Positions 46,906 to 56,194 of a stretch of 64,000 nucleotides of DNA are shown piece by piece. Made by a program: the position numbers and the translations under genes. The stretch is from Candidatus Cloacimonas sp. Its GTDB lineage: Bacteria; Cloacimonadota; Cloacimonadia; Cloacimonadales; Cloacimonadaceae. Numbering within the stretch: the first letter of the stretch is position 1; the number at the start of each line of letters is the position of its first letter. Where the stretch lies: NCBI GenBank assembly GCA_023227825.1, contig JALOCJ010000003.1, forward strand, positions 227,412 to 291,411. Reading direction: 5' to 3'. The notes under the pieces are model-generated. The model was given only the letters and a program-made list of their open reading frames with translations. It was not told the DNA's origin and did not search any database.

Positions 46906-47583
46906 CTACCAGGTAATTTCTATATACCTGGTTTGACCATTAGGATCAATAACCGGTATGCGCATTTTCCTGATCTCTTTTTCGCGCGTAGATTCCAGTT
47001 CCGACAATTCAATTTCTTGGATGTCTTCTTCTGTGCTGGGTCTAATTTCCAAACTGCCATCTGCTTGAACAATAGCAGTATTTCCTGCAGAAACAGATTT
47101 TGTTTCGGTTTTATCTAAAATCTTTAACTCTAATTCACCTTCAGTAACGATGAATTTGGTTTGTTCCTGCTCATCAAATTTAGCTAAAAAACCGGTTCCC
47201 TTTACGGAAGCAACAGTAGTTGGCGTTTGCACAGCAAAAGGTCCTGTATCACTTTTTATTTGAGAAAAGACGCTTCCTTTGTTTAGTTTAACTGTTTTGG
47301 AGAGCTTTTTATCCTTGGCAGAAGCATAAACCTGAACGATGGAATAGGAAAAGACCTTCACAGTAGCTGAACCATCTATATATTTATAAGCGGCAAAGGA
47401 TTCTTTTCCCGTGCGTATTTCATCATTATTCTGCAAAAAATCACCCGTCTTATGTTTAATCATTTTTGCGGCTCTATGTAAATCCACTTTACCTTTAGAG
47501 GCGGAAATTACAGCTACTGAATCCAGAGCTAATAAGTTGGCTGATAAAATGAGGGTAACGGCTAAAAGCAATATCTTTTTCAT
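46906..47583 (-). CDS. FecR-domain exported protein
   Basis: This is a 225-aa protein with signal peptide (MKKILLLAVTLILSANLLA) and a FecR domain (about 25-175). Recognisable parts are GDFLQNNDEIRTGKESFA, VYASAKDKKL and the GTGFLAKFDE...VTEGELEL pattern. Without the usual transmembrane sigma-factor link it probably acts as a periplasmic structural or sensory module with the neighbouring CHASE2 cyclase. Confidence 0.8.
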   Translation of the reverse strand: MKKILLLAVTLILSANLLALDSVAVISASKGKVDLHRAAKMIKHKTGDFLQNNDEIRTGKESFAAYKYIDGSATVKVFSYSIVQVYASAKDKKLSKTVKLNKGSVFSQIKSDTGPFAVQTPTTVASVKGTGFLAKFDEQEQTKFIVTEGELELKILDKTETKSVSAGNTAIVQADGSLEIRPSTEEDIQEIELSELESTREKEIRKMRIPVIDPNGQTRYIEITW

Positions 47584-47593
47584 TTTTACCTCC

Positions 47594-48700
47594 TCAGTCC
47601 TTCAGTTCAACTGAGATTTCCTGTCCCTGTAAAGCATCAATTAGCTCAATCGCATCCTGACCACTATATGCTGTATCTTCAATAATCACAATACCCGTAG
47701 GAACATAACCTTCAGTGTAAAGATTCAATAAGGTATTATTTTGCAGCATATTGAGGTGGGTTTGAAATTCGGAAATACTGGTAGAAGCACTTTCTTCATC
47801 CACAAACTGAAAAACATACCAGTTACTGGAAAGGTTATCATTACCGGTTTTTTGCTTTATTGGGTTATATTCAGTAGCCAAAGCAGTTGTCACTTTCCAG
47901 GCATAATAGTTGCCACCTGTAAAAGGTAGAAATTCAGCAAAACCAATGTTTTCATTCTCACCATCCGGGGTTTCATAAAAAACGGCTCCCGTTCTATCTA
48001 CGGTATTGAGAGAAGGTGGATTTCCGGGAGGAAACTCTTTGATAATGAGCTTATACTTGTTAAAATCAGTCAACTGTGAATTCCATAAAAAGCTTAGCGG
48101 AAAACCACTGACTAATGCCGGTGTTTTGCCGATCGGAACTCCAGGAGAAAGCAAAGTAATATTTCCAGCATTGCGAATTATTATTGTAAAATCATCGGAT
48201 ACCGCATTATTATTATCAAATACAGTTTCAGAATATTCTCTTACCCAGACCTTGAATTTGAGTTCGCCATCGGGAAAATAGCCCGCTAAAACAGCTGATT
48301 TTAAAGTAGGACTCTTTTCTATTGCATCTTTCACTGTAATATTTGTATTAGGGTATTTAAAATCAAAAAAGGTGCTTGCTTCGTTGGTTATTAAATCCCT
48401 GTTGGTTAAAGTCCAAGATTCCCGATTATCTTTGGAGCTGAAGATTGTTTCTACCAATGAGATATTATTCCACTCCAAAACTAATTTCAGGTCTATTTTT
48501 ACAAGAGCAGTGCCTGTATTGCTAATAGTTAGAGTGGTTAGAATAGGTTGCAGTTCCGGCTCAAAAGGGTCAAAACTGGCAGTGCTAAAATTGTTTACTT
48601 TGATACTACTGGGGTAGAACTCAACACTAAAATTAGCTTGTGCTCCTACCAAAACTGGAAGGAGGGCTATAACCATAACAATAAATATTAAGCGCTTCAT
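47594..48700 (-). CDS. Exported protein of unknown function
   Basis: This is a 368-aa protein with signal peptide MKRLIFIVMVIALLPVLVGA. A beta-sandwich-like N-terminal half (NFSVEFYPSSIKVNNFST..., TTLTISNTGTALVKIDLKL) is followed by an FN3-like segment (FLWNSQLTDFNKYKLIIKE). There is no clear family. It is encoded just ahead of the FecR gene and overlaps ddl by 4 bases. Confidence 0.55.
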   Translation of the reverse strand: MKRLIFIVMVIALLPVLVGAQANFSVEFYPSSIKVNNFSTASFDPFEPELQPILTTLTISNTGTALVKIDLKLVLEWNNISLVETIFSSKDNRESWTLTNRDLITNEASTFFDFKYPNTNITVKDAIEKSPTLKSAVLAGYFPDGELKFKVWVREYSETVFDNNNAVSDDFTIIIRNAGNITLLSPGVPIGKTPALVSGFPLSFLWNSQLTDFNKYKLIIKEFPPGNPPSLNTVDRTGAVFYETPDGENENIGFAEFLPFTGGNYYAWKVTTALATEYNPIKQKTGNDNLSSNWYVFQFVDEESASTSISEFQTHLNMLQNNTLLNLYTEGYVPTGIVIIEDTAYSGQDAIELIDALQGQEISVELKD

Positions 48701-49647
48701 TTTACACCTCCTTGTGTAATAGTTACCTCAATAATTTTCTTTAATAAATCCTGGAAGGATAATCCTGCTGCCTTAGCAGCCATAGGAGTTAAAGAAAGGG
48801 AAGTCATTCCAGGCAGTGTATTTACTTCCAGGAAATAGGGCTTAAGGTCATCGTAGCGAAAATCAATTCTGGCATAACCACTTAAACCGAATGCCTTCCA
48901 TAACCTTAAAGCATAGAGCTGTAAAAGTTTGGCTACGGTATCATCAATTTGAGCAGGAGCTTCGTATTTTGTTTTTCCGTGAGTATATTTATTGGTATAA
49001 TCATACCAACCCTCCAGCGGTTTGATTTCCACTACAGGATATGCCTCTGAATCAATAATTGTGACGGTTAATTCTCTACCTGGGATATATTCTTCCAAAA
49101 GCACACTTTGGGAATACTGTAATGCTTTTTGGACTGCAGGTTTCAAATCCTCCAAACATTCTACTCTACTAATTCCGACAGAAGAACCTGCGTCATTTGG
49201 TTTTACAATTATAGGAAGTCCCAATTGATGGGAAAATCCGGAATAATCTTCTGTGTCCTGATAGTCCTCCAAAAGGTCTTCCCGCATAAGAATATATTTG
49301 GGAACCGGAATTCCTTCCGCAATAGCAATCAGTTTGGAAATGTATTTATCCATACTGAAACAGCTGGCTTTGAAACCGGAACCGGTAAGTTTGATTCCTG
49401 CCAGAGAAAGAGCTGCCTGAAGTTCACCATTTTCTCCGCTGCCGCCATGCAAACCGTTAAAAACCAGCAATGGTTGTTCGTTTTGAATGGCAGTTAGTAA
49501 ATCGGTAAGTTCAGGGTAATCAGCGGGGTCTATTTCTATAACTCTATACCCCATATTTTTTAAAGCAGAAGCAATTTCAGTTCCGCTAACCAGGGAGACC
49601 TCTCTTTCAGGAGAAGTTCCTCCTTTCAAGACAACAATTTTTTTCAT
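48697..49647 (-). CDS. ddl: D-alanine--D-alanine ligase
   Basis: Ddl is an ATP-grasp enzyme that makes D-Ala-D-Ala for peptidoglycan. It is 316 aa, normal for the family. Motifs are LKGGTSPEREVSL at the N-terminus, FNGLHGGSGENGELQ (about 64-78), IVKPNDAGSSVGI, LLEEYIPGRELTV and FLEVNTLPGMT near the C-terminus. Confidence 0.96.
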   Translation of the reverse strand: MKKIVVLKGGTSPEREVSLVSGTEIASALKNMGYRVIEIDPADYPELTDLLTAIQNEQPLLVFNGLHGGSGENGELQAALSLAGIKLTGSGFKASCFSMDKYISKLIAIAEGIPVPKYILMREDLLEDYQDTEDYSGFSHQLGLPIIVKPNDAGSSVGISRVECLEDLKPAVQKALQYSQSVLLEEYIPGRELTVTIIDSEAYPVVEIKPLEGWYDYTNKYTHGKTKYEAPAQIDDTVAKLLQLYALRLWKAFGLSGYARIDFRYDDLKPYFLEVNTLPGMTSLSLTPMAAKAAGLSFQDLLKKIIEVTITQGGVK

Positions 49648-49715
49648 TTTTTACTTATCCTTTATTATCTGCCGAGTTGTTATTCAGCAGACAGGTAAGT
49701 TTTTCCTGTTTTTTC

Positions 49716-50627
49716 TCATACTATAGCTGAAGACCGAATTTGAAAGAAAACCTTCAGCTGAAGACCGATAGCACTATTAAATCTGGCAATTTCGGGTATG
49801 CTGCTACCGCAGAAATCCAATTCCTGAAAACCTTCTTTTTGCAGAAGTTCAATCAGTTTAACCGTATGAAAACTGCAGGCACCTTTTTTTAAGGCAGTAT
49901 CTTCAGTTACCTGATAGATATTATAAACCTTATTTCCATCTTGTAAAATTAAATTACTGCCAACTATTTTACCTTGCTGTATTAAATTCATTTGCCGTAG
50001 CATACCTTCACGATATAAAATACGAATGAAGTCAGTCAACCCCTGGTAATCGCAATCGGGGTTCCAGTTTTTTTTAATCTTCAGAATTTTTAGTAAGCTG
50101 ATAAATTCCTCAATATTCAATCCCTCCTCCAAAGTATAATTTTGCTCTTTTGCTTGATTAAGGTCTCTGCGTTTATCAGGAAGAGGTTTTAGTTCGCTGT
50201 TAAAATTATGGACAAAAGTGTAAAAAGGAACAGCTTGCATTTTATTCCATAAAAAACCTCTAATATCGTAAGTCTCAGGAGTTAAGTTAATTCTAATTCT
50301 CTTAAAGTGACTTTTTAACCCTTTTGCTATTGCTGTCGTTATTTGTAAGGCATCAAGCAACTTTCTTGCTGGGAGCGAATTTTCATTCAGCCAGAGATTT
50401 AATCCCTGATAATAGGATAAAGAGGAGCGTTTTAACACTCTGCAACCAAGTAATTTTTTCTCGTATAGCGGTAAAACAGCAACAATTGTAGTTCCTTTAT
50501 AGCAGACCAGATGCCAGGGTATAAAGTTAGATATTTCAGCTACCGTTTGCATAAAAACAGGATTACTCCAAATATTTAAGGGGTGATGAGGAAAAAACTG
50601 AGGAGGGCTTAATTCAATTTCTAGCAC
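49716..50627 (-). CDS. FemAB/GNAT-like N-acyltransferase
   Basis: This is a 303-aa protein resembling the FemAB/BioF2-like acyltransferases that work on peptidoglycan or lipid-linked substrates. It shows a central acyltransferase-like half (IRILYREGMLRQMNLIQQGK, VGSNLILQDGNKVYNIYQ) and LDFCGSSIPEIARFNSAIG near the C-terminus. The start is GTG, which overlaps the response-regulator stop (TAGTG). The substrate is unknown. Confidence 0.65.
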   Translation of the reverse strand: MLEIELSPPQFFPHHPLNIWSNPVFMQTVAEISNFIPWHLVCYKGTTIVAVLPLYEKKLLGCRVLKRSSLSYYQGLNLWLNENSLPARKLLDALQITTAIAKGLKSHFKRIRINLTPETYDIRGFLWNKMQAVPFYTFVHNFNSELKPLPDKRRDLNQAKEQNYTLEEGLNIEEFISLLKILKIKKNWNPDCDYQGLTDFIRILYREGMLRQMNLIQQGKIVGSNLILQDGNKVYNIYQVTEDTALKKGACSFHTVKLIELLQKEGFQELDFCGSSIPEIARFNSAIGLQLKVFFQIRSSAIV

Positions 50628-50983
50628 TAGATGTAGGAACAGATGGTGTTTAATAATTCTTTAAGTTGAAATGGCTTAACGATATAATCAGAAGCACCGT
50701 CTACAACAGATTGAAAAGCTGAATCAACAGTCGGGTAGCCAGTCATAATCAAACAAAAAATTTTCGGGTCTTGTTGCATTAAACTTTTCATTAACTCCAA
50801 ACCATTCATTCCAGGCATCATATAATCAATTAATGCCAGCTGATATTTACCAGGTTCAAATTTTTCCAAAGCATTGTCTGCGTTTTCAGCCAAATCAACT
50901 TCATAACCGTGGGATGATAAAAAATCACCTATTACTTCACGCAGTAATTGATCATCGTCCACTATTAGAAGTTTTGGCTTCAT
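50627..50983 (-). CDS. Single-domain response regulator (CheY-like)
   Basis: This is a 118-aa receiver domain with the acidic pair in LIVDDDQLL, the phospho-acceptor Asp in LALIDYMMPGMNGLEL (about D54), a Thr in IMTGYPT and the Lys in IVKPFQL. It has no output domain. It is encoded upstream of the FemAB-like gene. No histidine kinase is in the window. Confidence 0.93.
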   Translation of the reverse strand: MKPKLLIVDDDQLLREVIGDFLSSHGYEVDLAENADNALEKFEPGKYQLALIDYMMPGMNGLELMKSLMQQDPKIFCLIMTGYPTVDSAFQSVVDGASDYIVKPFQLKELLNTICSYI

Positions 50984-51275
50984 TTAAACTCCTCTTAATT
51001 TGCTGATTGCCTTATAAAAACTATAATAATCAATTATCTTAAATAGTCAATAGAAAAATGTTATGAGGGCAAGAGGACGAGAGGTCGAGAGGTCAAGAGG
51101 ACGAGTGGCAACAAAGTAAAGAAGAAATTGTAAAAGTTTTTATGACTCCCAATATTTATATCTCAAGTCCTTAAATCCTCAAGACATCTTGATATTCCGA
51201 CCTTCCGACTTTTTCATTGACATAATCAGGTATTTATTTTTCGTGGATACAGGAAAAAAATATGCGAGGTTCAAT

Positions 51276-51488
51276 ATGAAAGGAAAAGTGAAATGGTTTA
51301 ATAAGAATAAAGGTTATGGCTTTATTATTACAGATGATAACAAGGAATACTTTGTCCATTGGAAATCTATAGTTACCAATTCGCCGCGAGAGCTGAAAGT
51401 TCTGGAGCAGGATGAACTGGTTACTTTTGACTTGATGGAAACGGACAAAGGCATTCAGGCAATCAATATTATCAGGGTTAATCCCTGA
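51276..51488 (+). CDS. Cold-shock-domain protein
   Basis: This is a 70-aa CspA-type RNA-binding protein. It begins MKGKVKWFNKNKGYGFI (RNP1), followed by EYFVHWKSI (RNP2 region). An upstream extension to 51189 is open but is not homologous to the family; GAGGT lies just before the ATG at 51276. It is followed by a strong terminator. Confidence 0.9.
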   Translation: MKGKVKWFNKNKGYGFIITDDNKEYFVHWKSIVTNSPRELKVLEQDELVTFDLMETDKGIQAINIIRVNP

Positions 51489-51508
51489 TTAGATGCCTAC
51501 CTTTTTTC

Positions 51509-51548
51509 AGGGGTAATAGCGATTTATGATAGCTGTTACCCCTTTTTA
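51509..51548 (+). terminator. Rho-independent terminator after the cold-shock gene
   Basis: AGGGGTAATAGC pairs with GCTGTTACCCCT (12 bp with one wobble, 11-base loop), followed by TTTTTA. The T-run runs straight into the ATG of the next gene. Confidence 0.85.
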
Positions 51549-53266
51549 TGCAAATGCCTTTTCTTCCCGTTAACCAATCAGACCTGAATAAAAGAGGTTG
51601 GACCGCTTTAGACATCATTCTTATCAGTGGAGATGCCTATATAGACCATCCTGCTTTTGCCGCAGCAATAATTGGACGAACTTTGGAGGCAGCGGGTTTT
51701 AAAGTCGGGATTATTGCTCAACCGGATTGGAAAAATGATTCTGATTTCACCGTTTTAGGAGAACCGCGTCTGTTTTTTGGCATCACTTCAGGTAATATGG
51801 ATTCAATGGTTAATCACTATACAGCTCAGAGAAAACTGCGAAATAACGATGCCTACAGTCCTGATGGAGTTACCGGAAAGCGTCCTGACAGGGCTGTTAT
51901 TATCTATACCAATATCTTAAAGCGTCTTTTTAAGGGTGTGCCAATTGTTATCGGAGGCATTGAATCATCTTTACGCCGAATTGCTCATTACGATTTTTGG
52001 CAGGATAAAGTTCGCAACAGCATTTTAGCAGATAGTAAAGCAGATATTTTGCTCTATGGAATGGGGGAGAGACCTGTAACAGATCTTGCTGTTTTATTGC
52101 AACAAGGAAATTCTGTTAGCAGTATTCAAAATTTACCCTCCAGCGTTGTTTTTTCTTCTACACCTCCGACAAATGAAGATATTATTTTGCCGGAAGCAGA
52201 GAAGTGTTCCGCTAAAGATACCTTTTATCAGATGACCAGACAATTTGAGGATAATTATAGAACTAAAACTATTTTTCAAAAAAATGCAGGACGCTGGCTG
52301 AAACATAATCCACCGGCAAAACCATTAACTACGAAGGAAATGGATACCATTTATGCTTTACCTTTTGAATATAAACCGCATCCTGTTTATACGGGACAGA
52401 AAATTCCTGCTTATGAACAAATTAAAGAGTCAATTACTTCTCATCGCGGATGTTATGGTGGTTGTAATTTTTGTGCTATTGCCTGTCATCAGGGACGCAA
52501 CATTCAGTCCAGATCAGAAAAATCTCTGCTGCAGGAAGCACAAAAACATACCGGCACAATTTCCGATGTAGGAGGTCCTACAGTTAATATGTATGCTTCT
52601 TTTTGCAGATTGTGTTTTCCTGAAACCTGCAAAAGAAATTCCTGTCTGGTTCCCGATATTTGTCCTAATTTACAAATAAATCATTCAATTCAGGTGAAAT
52701 TACTTGATAAAATAAGCAATTTACCCAATATTAAACACTTGTTTATTGCCTCCGGAATTCGTTATGATATGGCAATAAATGATGAAAGTTATATTGAGGC
52801 AATTGCCACTAAATATACAGGAGGTCGGTTAAAACTTGCTCCAGAGCATTCTGTTCCGAAGGTTTTACGCCTGATGAACAAACCGCAGATTGATATTTTT
52901 GAGCAGTTTTGTAAAAAGTTTTATTTCTACACCCAAAAAGCTGGATTGAAAAGACAAATCATTCCTTACCTGATAATTGGTCATCCTGGAACTAATATGG
53001 ATGATGCTCTTGAACTGCATTACTGGCTAAGAAAAAATAAATTAAGCGTGGAACAAGTGCAGGAATTTACTCCTACACCAATGACAATTTCCACTTGTAT
53101 GTATTATACTGGTTTAGATTATGAAACTGGAGAACCGATTCATATTCCTAAACCCTCTGAAATCCGCAGACAGAAAGAATTGATAATAAACCGGACCACT
53201 ATGAAGTTGACGGGGACATCAACTTTCCGGAAGAACGACGTCCTCGTCGTTCAAAAATTCCGGTAG
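51548..53266 (+). CDS. ygiQ: YgiQ-family radical SAM protein, C-terminus replaced by repeat
   Basis: This is a 572-aa radical SAM protein of the YgiQ family, function uncertain. The N-terminus is typical (FLPVNQSDLNKRGW, SGDAYIDHPAFAAAIIGRTLE). The cluster motif is C-YGG-C-NF-C in SHRGCYGGCNFCA. A second cysteine group (CRLCFPETCKRNSC) is also typical. The last 17 codons (GTSTFRKNDVLVVQKFR) are translated from the hairpin repeat beginning near 53215, so the normal C-terminal 20 or so residues seem lost. The ATG at 51548 (or 51554) has no ribosome site and abuts a terminator. Confidence 0.85.
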   Translation: MQMPFLPVNQSDLNKRGWTALDIILISGDAYIDHPAFAAAIIGRTLEAAGFKVGIIAQPDWKNDSDFTVLGEPRLFFGITSGNMDSMVNHYTAQRKLRNNDAYSPDGVTGKRPDRAVIIYTNILKRLFKGVPIVIGGIESSLRRIAHYDFWQDKVRNSILADSKADILLYGMGERPVTDLAVLLQQGNSVSSIQNLPSSVVFSSTPPTNEDIILPEAEKCSAKDTFYQMTRQFEDNYRTKTIFQKNAGRWLKHNPPAKPLTTKEMDTIYALPFEYKPHPVYTGQKIPAYEQIKESITSHRGCYGGCNFCAIACHQGRNIQSRSEKSLLQEAQKHTGTISDVGGPTVNMYASFCRLCFPETCKRNSCLVPDICPNLQINHSIQVKLLDKISNLPNIKHLFIASGIRYDMAINDESYIEAIATKYTGGRLKLAPEHSVPKVLRLMNKPQIDIFEQFCKKFYFYTQKAGLKRQIIPYLIIGHPGTNMDDALELHYWLRKNKLSVEQVQEFTPTPMTISTCMYYTGLDYETGEPIHIPKPSEIRRQKELIINRTTMKLTGTSTFRKNDVLVVQKFR

Positions 53267-53420
53267 AACGATATCCCCGTCGTTCATTTTAAGTGTGATG
53301 GGGACGTCAAAGATCCGGTTGTTTGGGTTGACGGGGACGTCAACGATCCGGTTGTTTGGGTTGACGGGGACATCAACGATCCGGTGGTTTGGGTTGACGG
53401 GGACATAAACGATCCGGCAA
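53215..53420. repeat. Hairpin repeats, including a 33-bp tandem array
   Basis: The first part has AACGACG-tcct-CGTCGTT at 53234-53251 and a second weaker one. Then units containing GTTGACG-GGGA-CGTCAAC and ending ATCCGG recur at 53295, 53328, 53361 and 53394, 33 bases apart. It belongs to the same family as 9686-9959. Confidence 0.85.
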
Positions 53421-53479
53421 TTATTTTTATTGCCCTGATTTAAGGAAAGTATATATTATAAATTAGGTGTAAACAAAAA

Positions 53480-53647
53480 ATGGTTTTCCTAATTCTAATT
53501 ATTCTTACAGGATACGGGTTGATCAAGTTATATAATATATCCAAACCAGATAATCCTTTTCATCCTACAGGAACAATAATAGATGAGTATTTGCCAAGAG
53601 GTAATCGTAACATCAATATAGAGATAAGAATAAGAAATAAGAATTAG
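53480..53647 (+). CDS. Possible small membrane protein
   Basis: This is a 55-codon frame. The N-terminal 17 residues are hydrophobic (MVFLILIILTGYGLI), followed by a polar tail with KPDNPFHPTG. The ribosome site is weak (AGGTG 10 bases upstream). Supported only by this pattern. Confidence 0.28.
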   Translation: MVFLILIILTGYGLIKLYNISKPDNPFHPTGTIIDEYLPRGNRNINIEIRIRNKN

Positions 53648-53840
53648 AAAGGTTAGAAGTTTAAGATTTTTTAATGCTTTAAAAGGCGATATATTGAGCG
53701 TAAGGAAACCATAAATTCCTCGTTAAATTCAAGCTTTCTCAGCTGTGGATTTTTTATCTTCAATTTTCACCTACTTTCCAGAAAACTACTTACTACAAAA
53801 TATTTCACTTCCAACCAAATTATAAATGGTATCAGAATTA
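53645..53840. repeat. Dispersed intergenic element, copy 3
   Basis: This aligns with 25495-25660 and 13650-13810. The remainder of 53840-54282, ahead of gyrB, shows no gene; a TTGACA at 54162 lacks a convincing -10 box. Confidence 0.5.
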
Positions 53841-54282
53841 TAACAATTGCAGATTACAACAGAAGACATATAATCATCTCTATTTATTGAAGTTATAGTT
53901 TCATCCCAAGTAGCATTGCTTACCCATTGCTCACCCAATACGGATGCCATCCGTAATAGGTGAGCAATGGGTAGGTAATGCAATTAAGGAAGAAAAGCAA
54001 ATTTAATAAAGACAGCACATTAACCTGGAAAGGAGAAAAATAATTAGAAAAAAAGGGGGCAAAAAAGCCAATTTTAGACCTTCCGGAACAAAGAAAAAAA
54101 CAGGTTTTATAATATATTGAAAGATAATGAATTATAAACAGATAATAGTTAAAGAAAGTGCTTGACAATAACACTATATCATTTACTGTGGCAACAAATT
54201 AAGAATTCAAATTCCATTAAGGTTCATCTAGCTGGAAAAAAATTCTTAATTATATTCATAAAATTATAGGAGATAATAAATT

Positions 54283-56181
54283 ATGCAAAGCTCAACCTAT
54301 ACAGCCAGCAGCATTAAAGTGCTGAAAGGTCTGGAAGCTGTCCGTAAAAGACCGGCAATGTATATTGGAGGCACAAGTGAACGCGGTTTGCATCACCTCG
54401 TTTACGAAGTTGTAGATAATTCCATAGACGAAGCATTAGCAGGTTTTTGTGATGAAATTATTTGCACTATAACCACTGAAGGAAATATTAAAGTGGAAGA
54501 TAACGGACGCGGAATTCCTGTGGACATTCAAAAAGATATGGGAGTTCCGGCAGTGCAGGTAGTTTTAACAGTCCTGCATGCAGGCGGGAAATTTGACGAT
54601 AAAAGCTATAAAGTTGCTGGAGGATTGCATGGAGTTGGCGTTTCTGTCGTAAATGCGCTTTCCGAGTTTCTGGAAGTGAATATTTTCAGAGACGGCAAAG
54701 AATATTTTATGCGCTTTGAAAGAGGTCTTCCGGTAACCGAATTAAAGGTTTTGGGAGAAACCAACAAAACAGGAACAGTAGTAACTTTCCGTCCCGATCC
54801 GCTGATTTTTGAAACAACGGAATTCAGTTTTGATTATTTAACTTCCCGCTTAAGAGAACTGGCTTTTTTAAACAATGGATTGCGGATTATTTTAAAAGAT
54901 GAACGCAGTGGTCGCACTCATGATTTTAAATATGAGGGTGGAATAAAAAGTTTTGTGGAATACTTAAATCAAAACAAAAAACCGCTTTTTCCCAATCCGA
55001 TACACATTTCCAGCATAAAAGAAGGAATGGAATTTGAAGTAGCGCTGCAATATAACGAGGGTTATCAGGAAAATATCTTCAGTTTTGCCAATAATATTAA
55101 TACTACTGAAGGGGGAACTCATTTAAGCGGATTTAAAAGCGGTTTAACGCGAGCCGTTAATACTTATATCAAAAATGCCGATCTGCTTAAAAATGAAAAG
55201 GTTAGTCCTTCCGGAGAAGATATTAGAGAAGGACTTACAGCGGTAATTTCACTCAAGATTACTAATCCGCAATTTGAGGGTCAAACTAAAACCAAACTGC
55301 AAAATTCGGAAGTGGAAGGAATTGTTAATAGCGCTGTTTATGAAAAGCTTATGGAATATTTTGAAGAGCATCCTGCGGAAGCAAAAAATATTACGATGAA
55401 AAGTATTTTAGCGGCACGCAGTAGAGAAGCAGCCAGAAAAGCAAGAGAACTTACTAGGAGAAAGACAGTTCTGGAAAGTGGCTCCCTGCCTGGAAAACTT
55501 GCAGATTGTACTTTAAACGATCCGGAAAAAACAGAACTCTTTTTAGTGGAAGGCGATTCCGCTGGCGGAAGTGCCAAACAGGGAAGAGATCGTGCTTTTC
55601 AAGCCATCCTACCGTTATGGGGAAAAATGCTGAACACGGAAAAAGCCAGAGTTGATAAAGTTCTAAACAACGATAAAATTCAGCCGATTATTTTGGCTTT
55701 AGGTGCCGGTATCGGTCAGGATTTTGATATAAATAAAATTCGTTATAATAAAATCATTATTATGGCTGATGCTGATGTAGACGGCTCTCATATTGCCACT
55801 TTATTAATGACATTTTTCTATCGCTATATGCGTCCCGTAATTGAAGAAGGTAAACTTTACATTGCAATGCCTCCTCTCTTTCAGGTTCGTAAAGGGAAAC
55901 AAAAGATGTATGTGTATAATGAAGAAGAACGGGATAAAGCAATTCAGGAATTTGGTGAAAAAGGAGTGATGGTTCAACGCTATAAAGGACTGGGTGAAAT
56001 GAATGCGGAACAGCTTTGGGAAACAACTCTTGATCCTAAAAACCGGAAAATGATTGCTATTAAAATGGATGATGCCATTGAAGCAGATAGAATGTTTACT
56101 ATTTTAATGGGCGATGAGGTAGAACCCAGAAGAGAATTTATTCAAGAAAATGCACGCTATGTAAAAAATCTGGATGTTTAA
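54283..56181 (+). CDS. gyrB: DNA gyrase subunit B
   Basis: This is the 632-aa ATPase subunit of gyrase. The GHKL ATP site has EVVDNSIDEALAG and the GGLHGVGVSVVNALS lid. The Toprim domain has VEGDSAGGSAKQGRDR and MADADVDGSHI, and the C-terminal end QRYKGLGEMNAEQLW. Length and motifs are normal. gyrA follows after 13 bases. Confidence 0.97.
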   Translation: MQSSTYTASSIKVLKGLEAVRKRPAMYIGGTSERGLHHLVYEVVDNSIDEALAGFCDEIICTITTEGNIKVEDNGRGIPVDIQKDMGVPAVQVVLTVLHAGGKFDDKSYKVAGGLHGVGVSVVNALSEFLEVNIFRDGKEYFMRFERGLPVTELKVLGETNKTGTVVTFRPDPLIFETTEFSFDYLTSRLRELAFLNNGLRIILKDERSGRTHDFKYEGGIKSFVEYLNQNKKPLFPNPIHISSIKEGMEFEVALQYNEGYQENIFSFANNINTTEGGTHLSGFKSGLTRAVNTYIKNADLLKNEKVSPSGEDIREGLTAVISLKITNPQFEGQTKTKLQNSEVEGIVNSAVYEKLMEYFEEHPAEAKNITMKSILAARSREAARKARELTRRKTVLESGSLPGKLADCTLNDPEKTELFLVEGDSAGGSAKQGRDRAFQAILPLWGKMLNTEKARVDKVLNNDKIQPIILALGAGIGQDFDINKIRYNKIIIMADADVDGSHIATLLMTFFYRYMRPVIEEGKLYIAMPPLFQVRKGKQKMYVYNEEERDKAIQEFGEKGVMVQRYKGLGEMNAEQLWETTLDPKNRKMIAIKMDDAIEADRMFTILMGDEVEPRREFIQENARYVKNLDV

Positions 56182-56194
56182 GGAGCAAAAATAG

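Noticed and set aside
54162..54190. gyrB promoter with TTGACA
   Set aside because: No acceptable -10 box at 16-18 bases. The hexamer alone is not enough.
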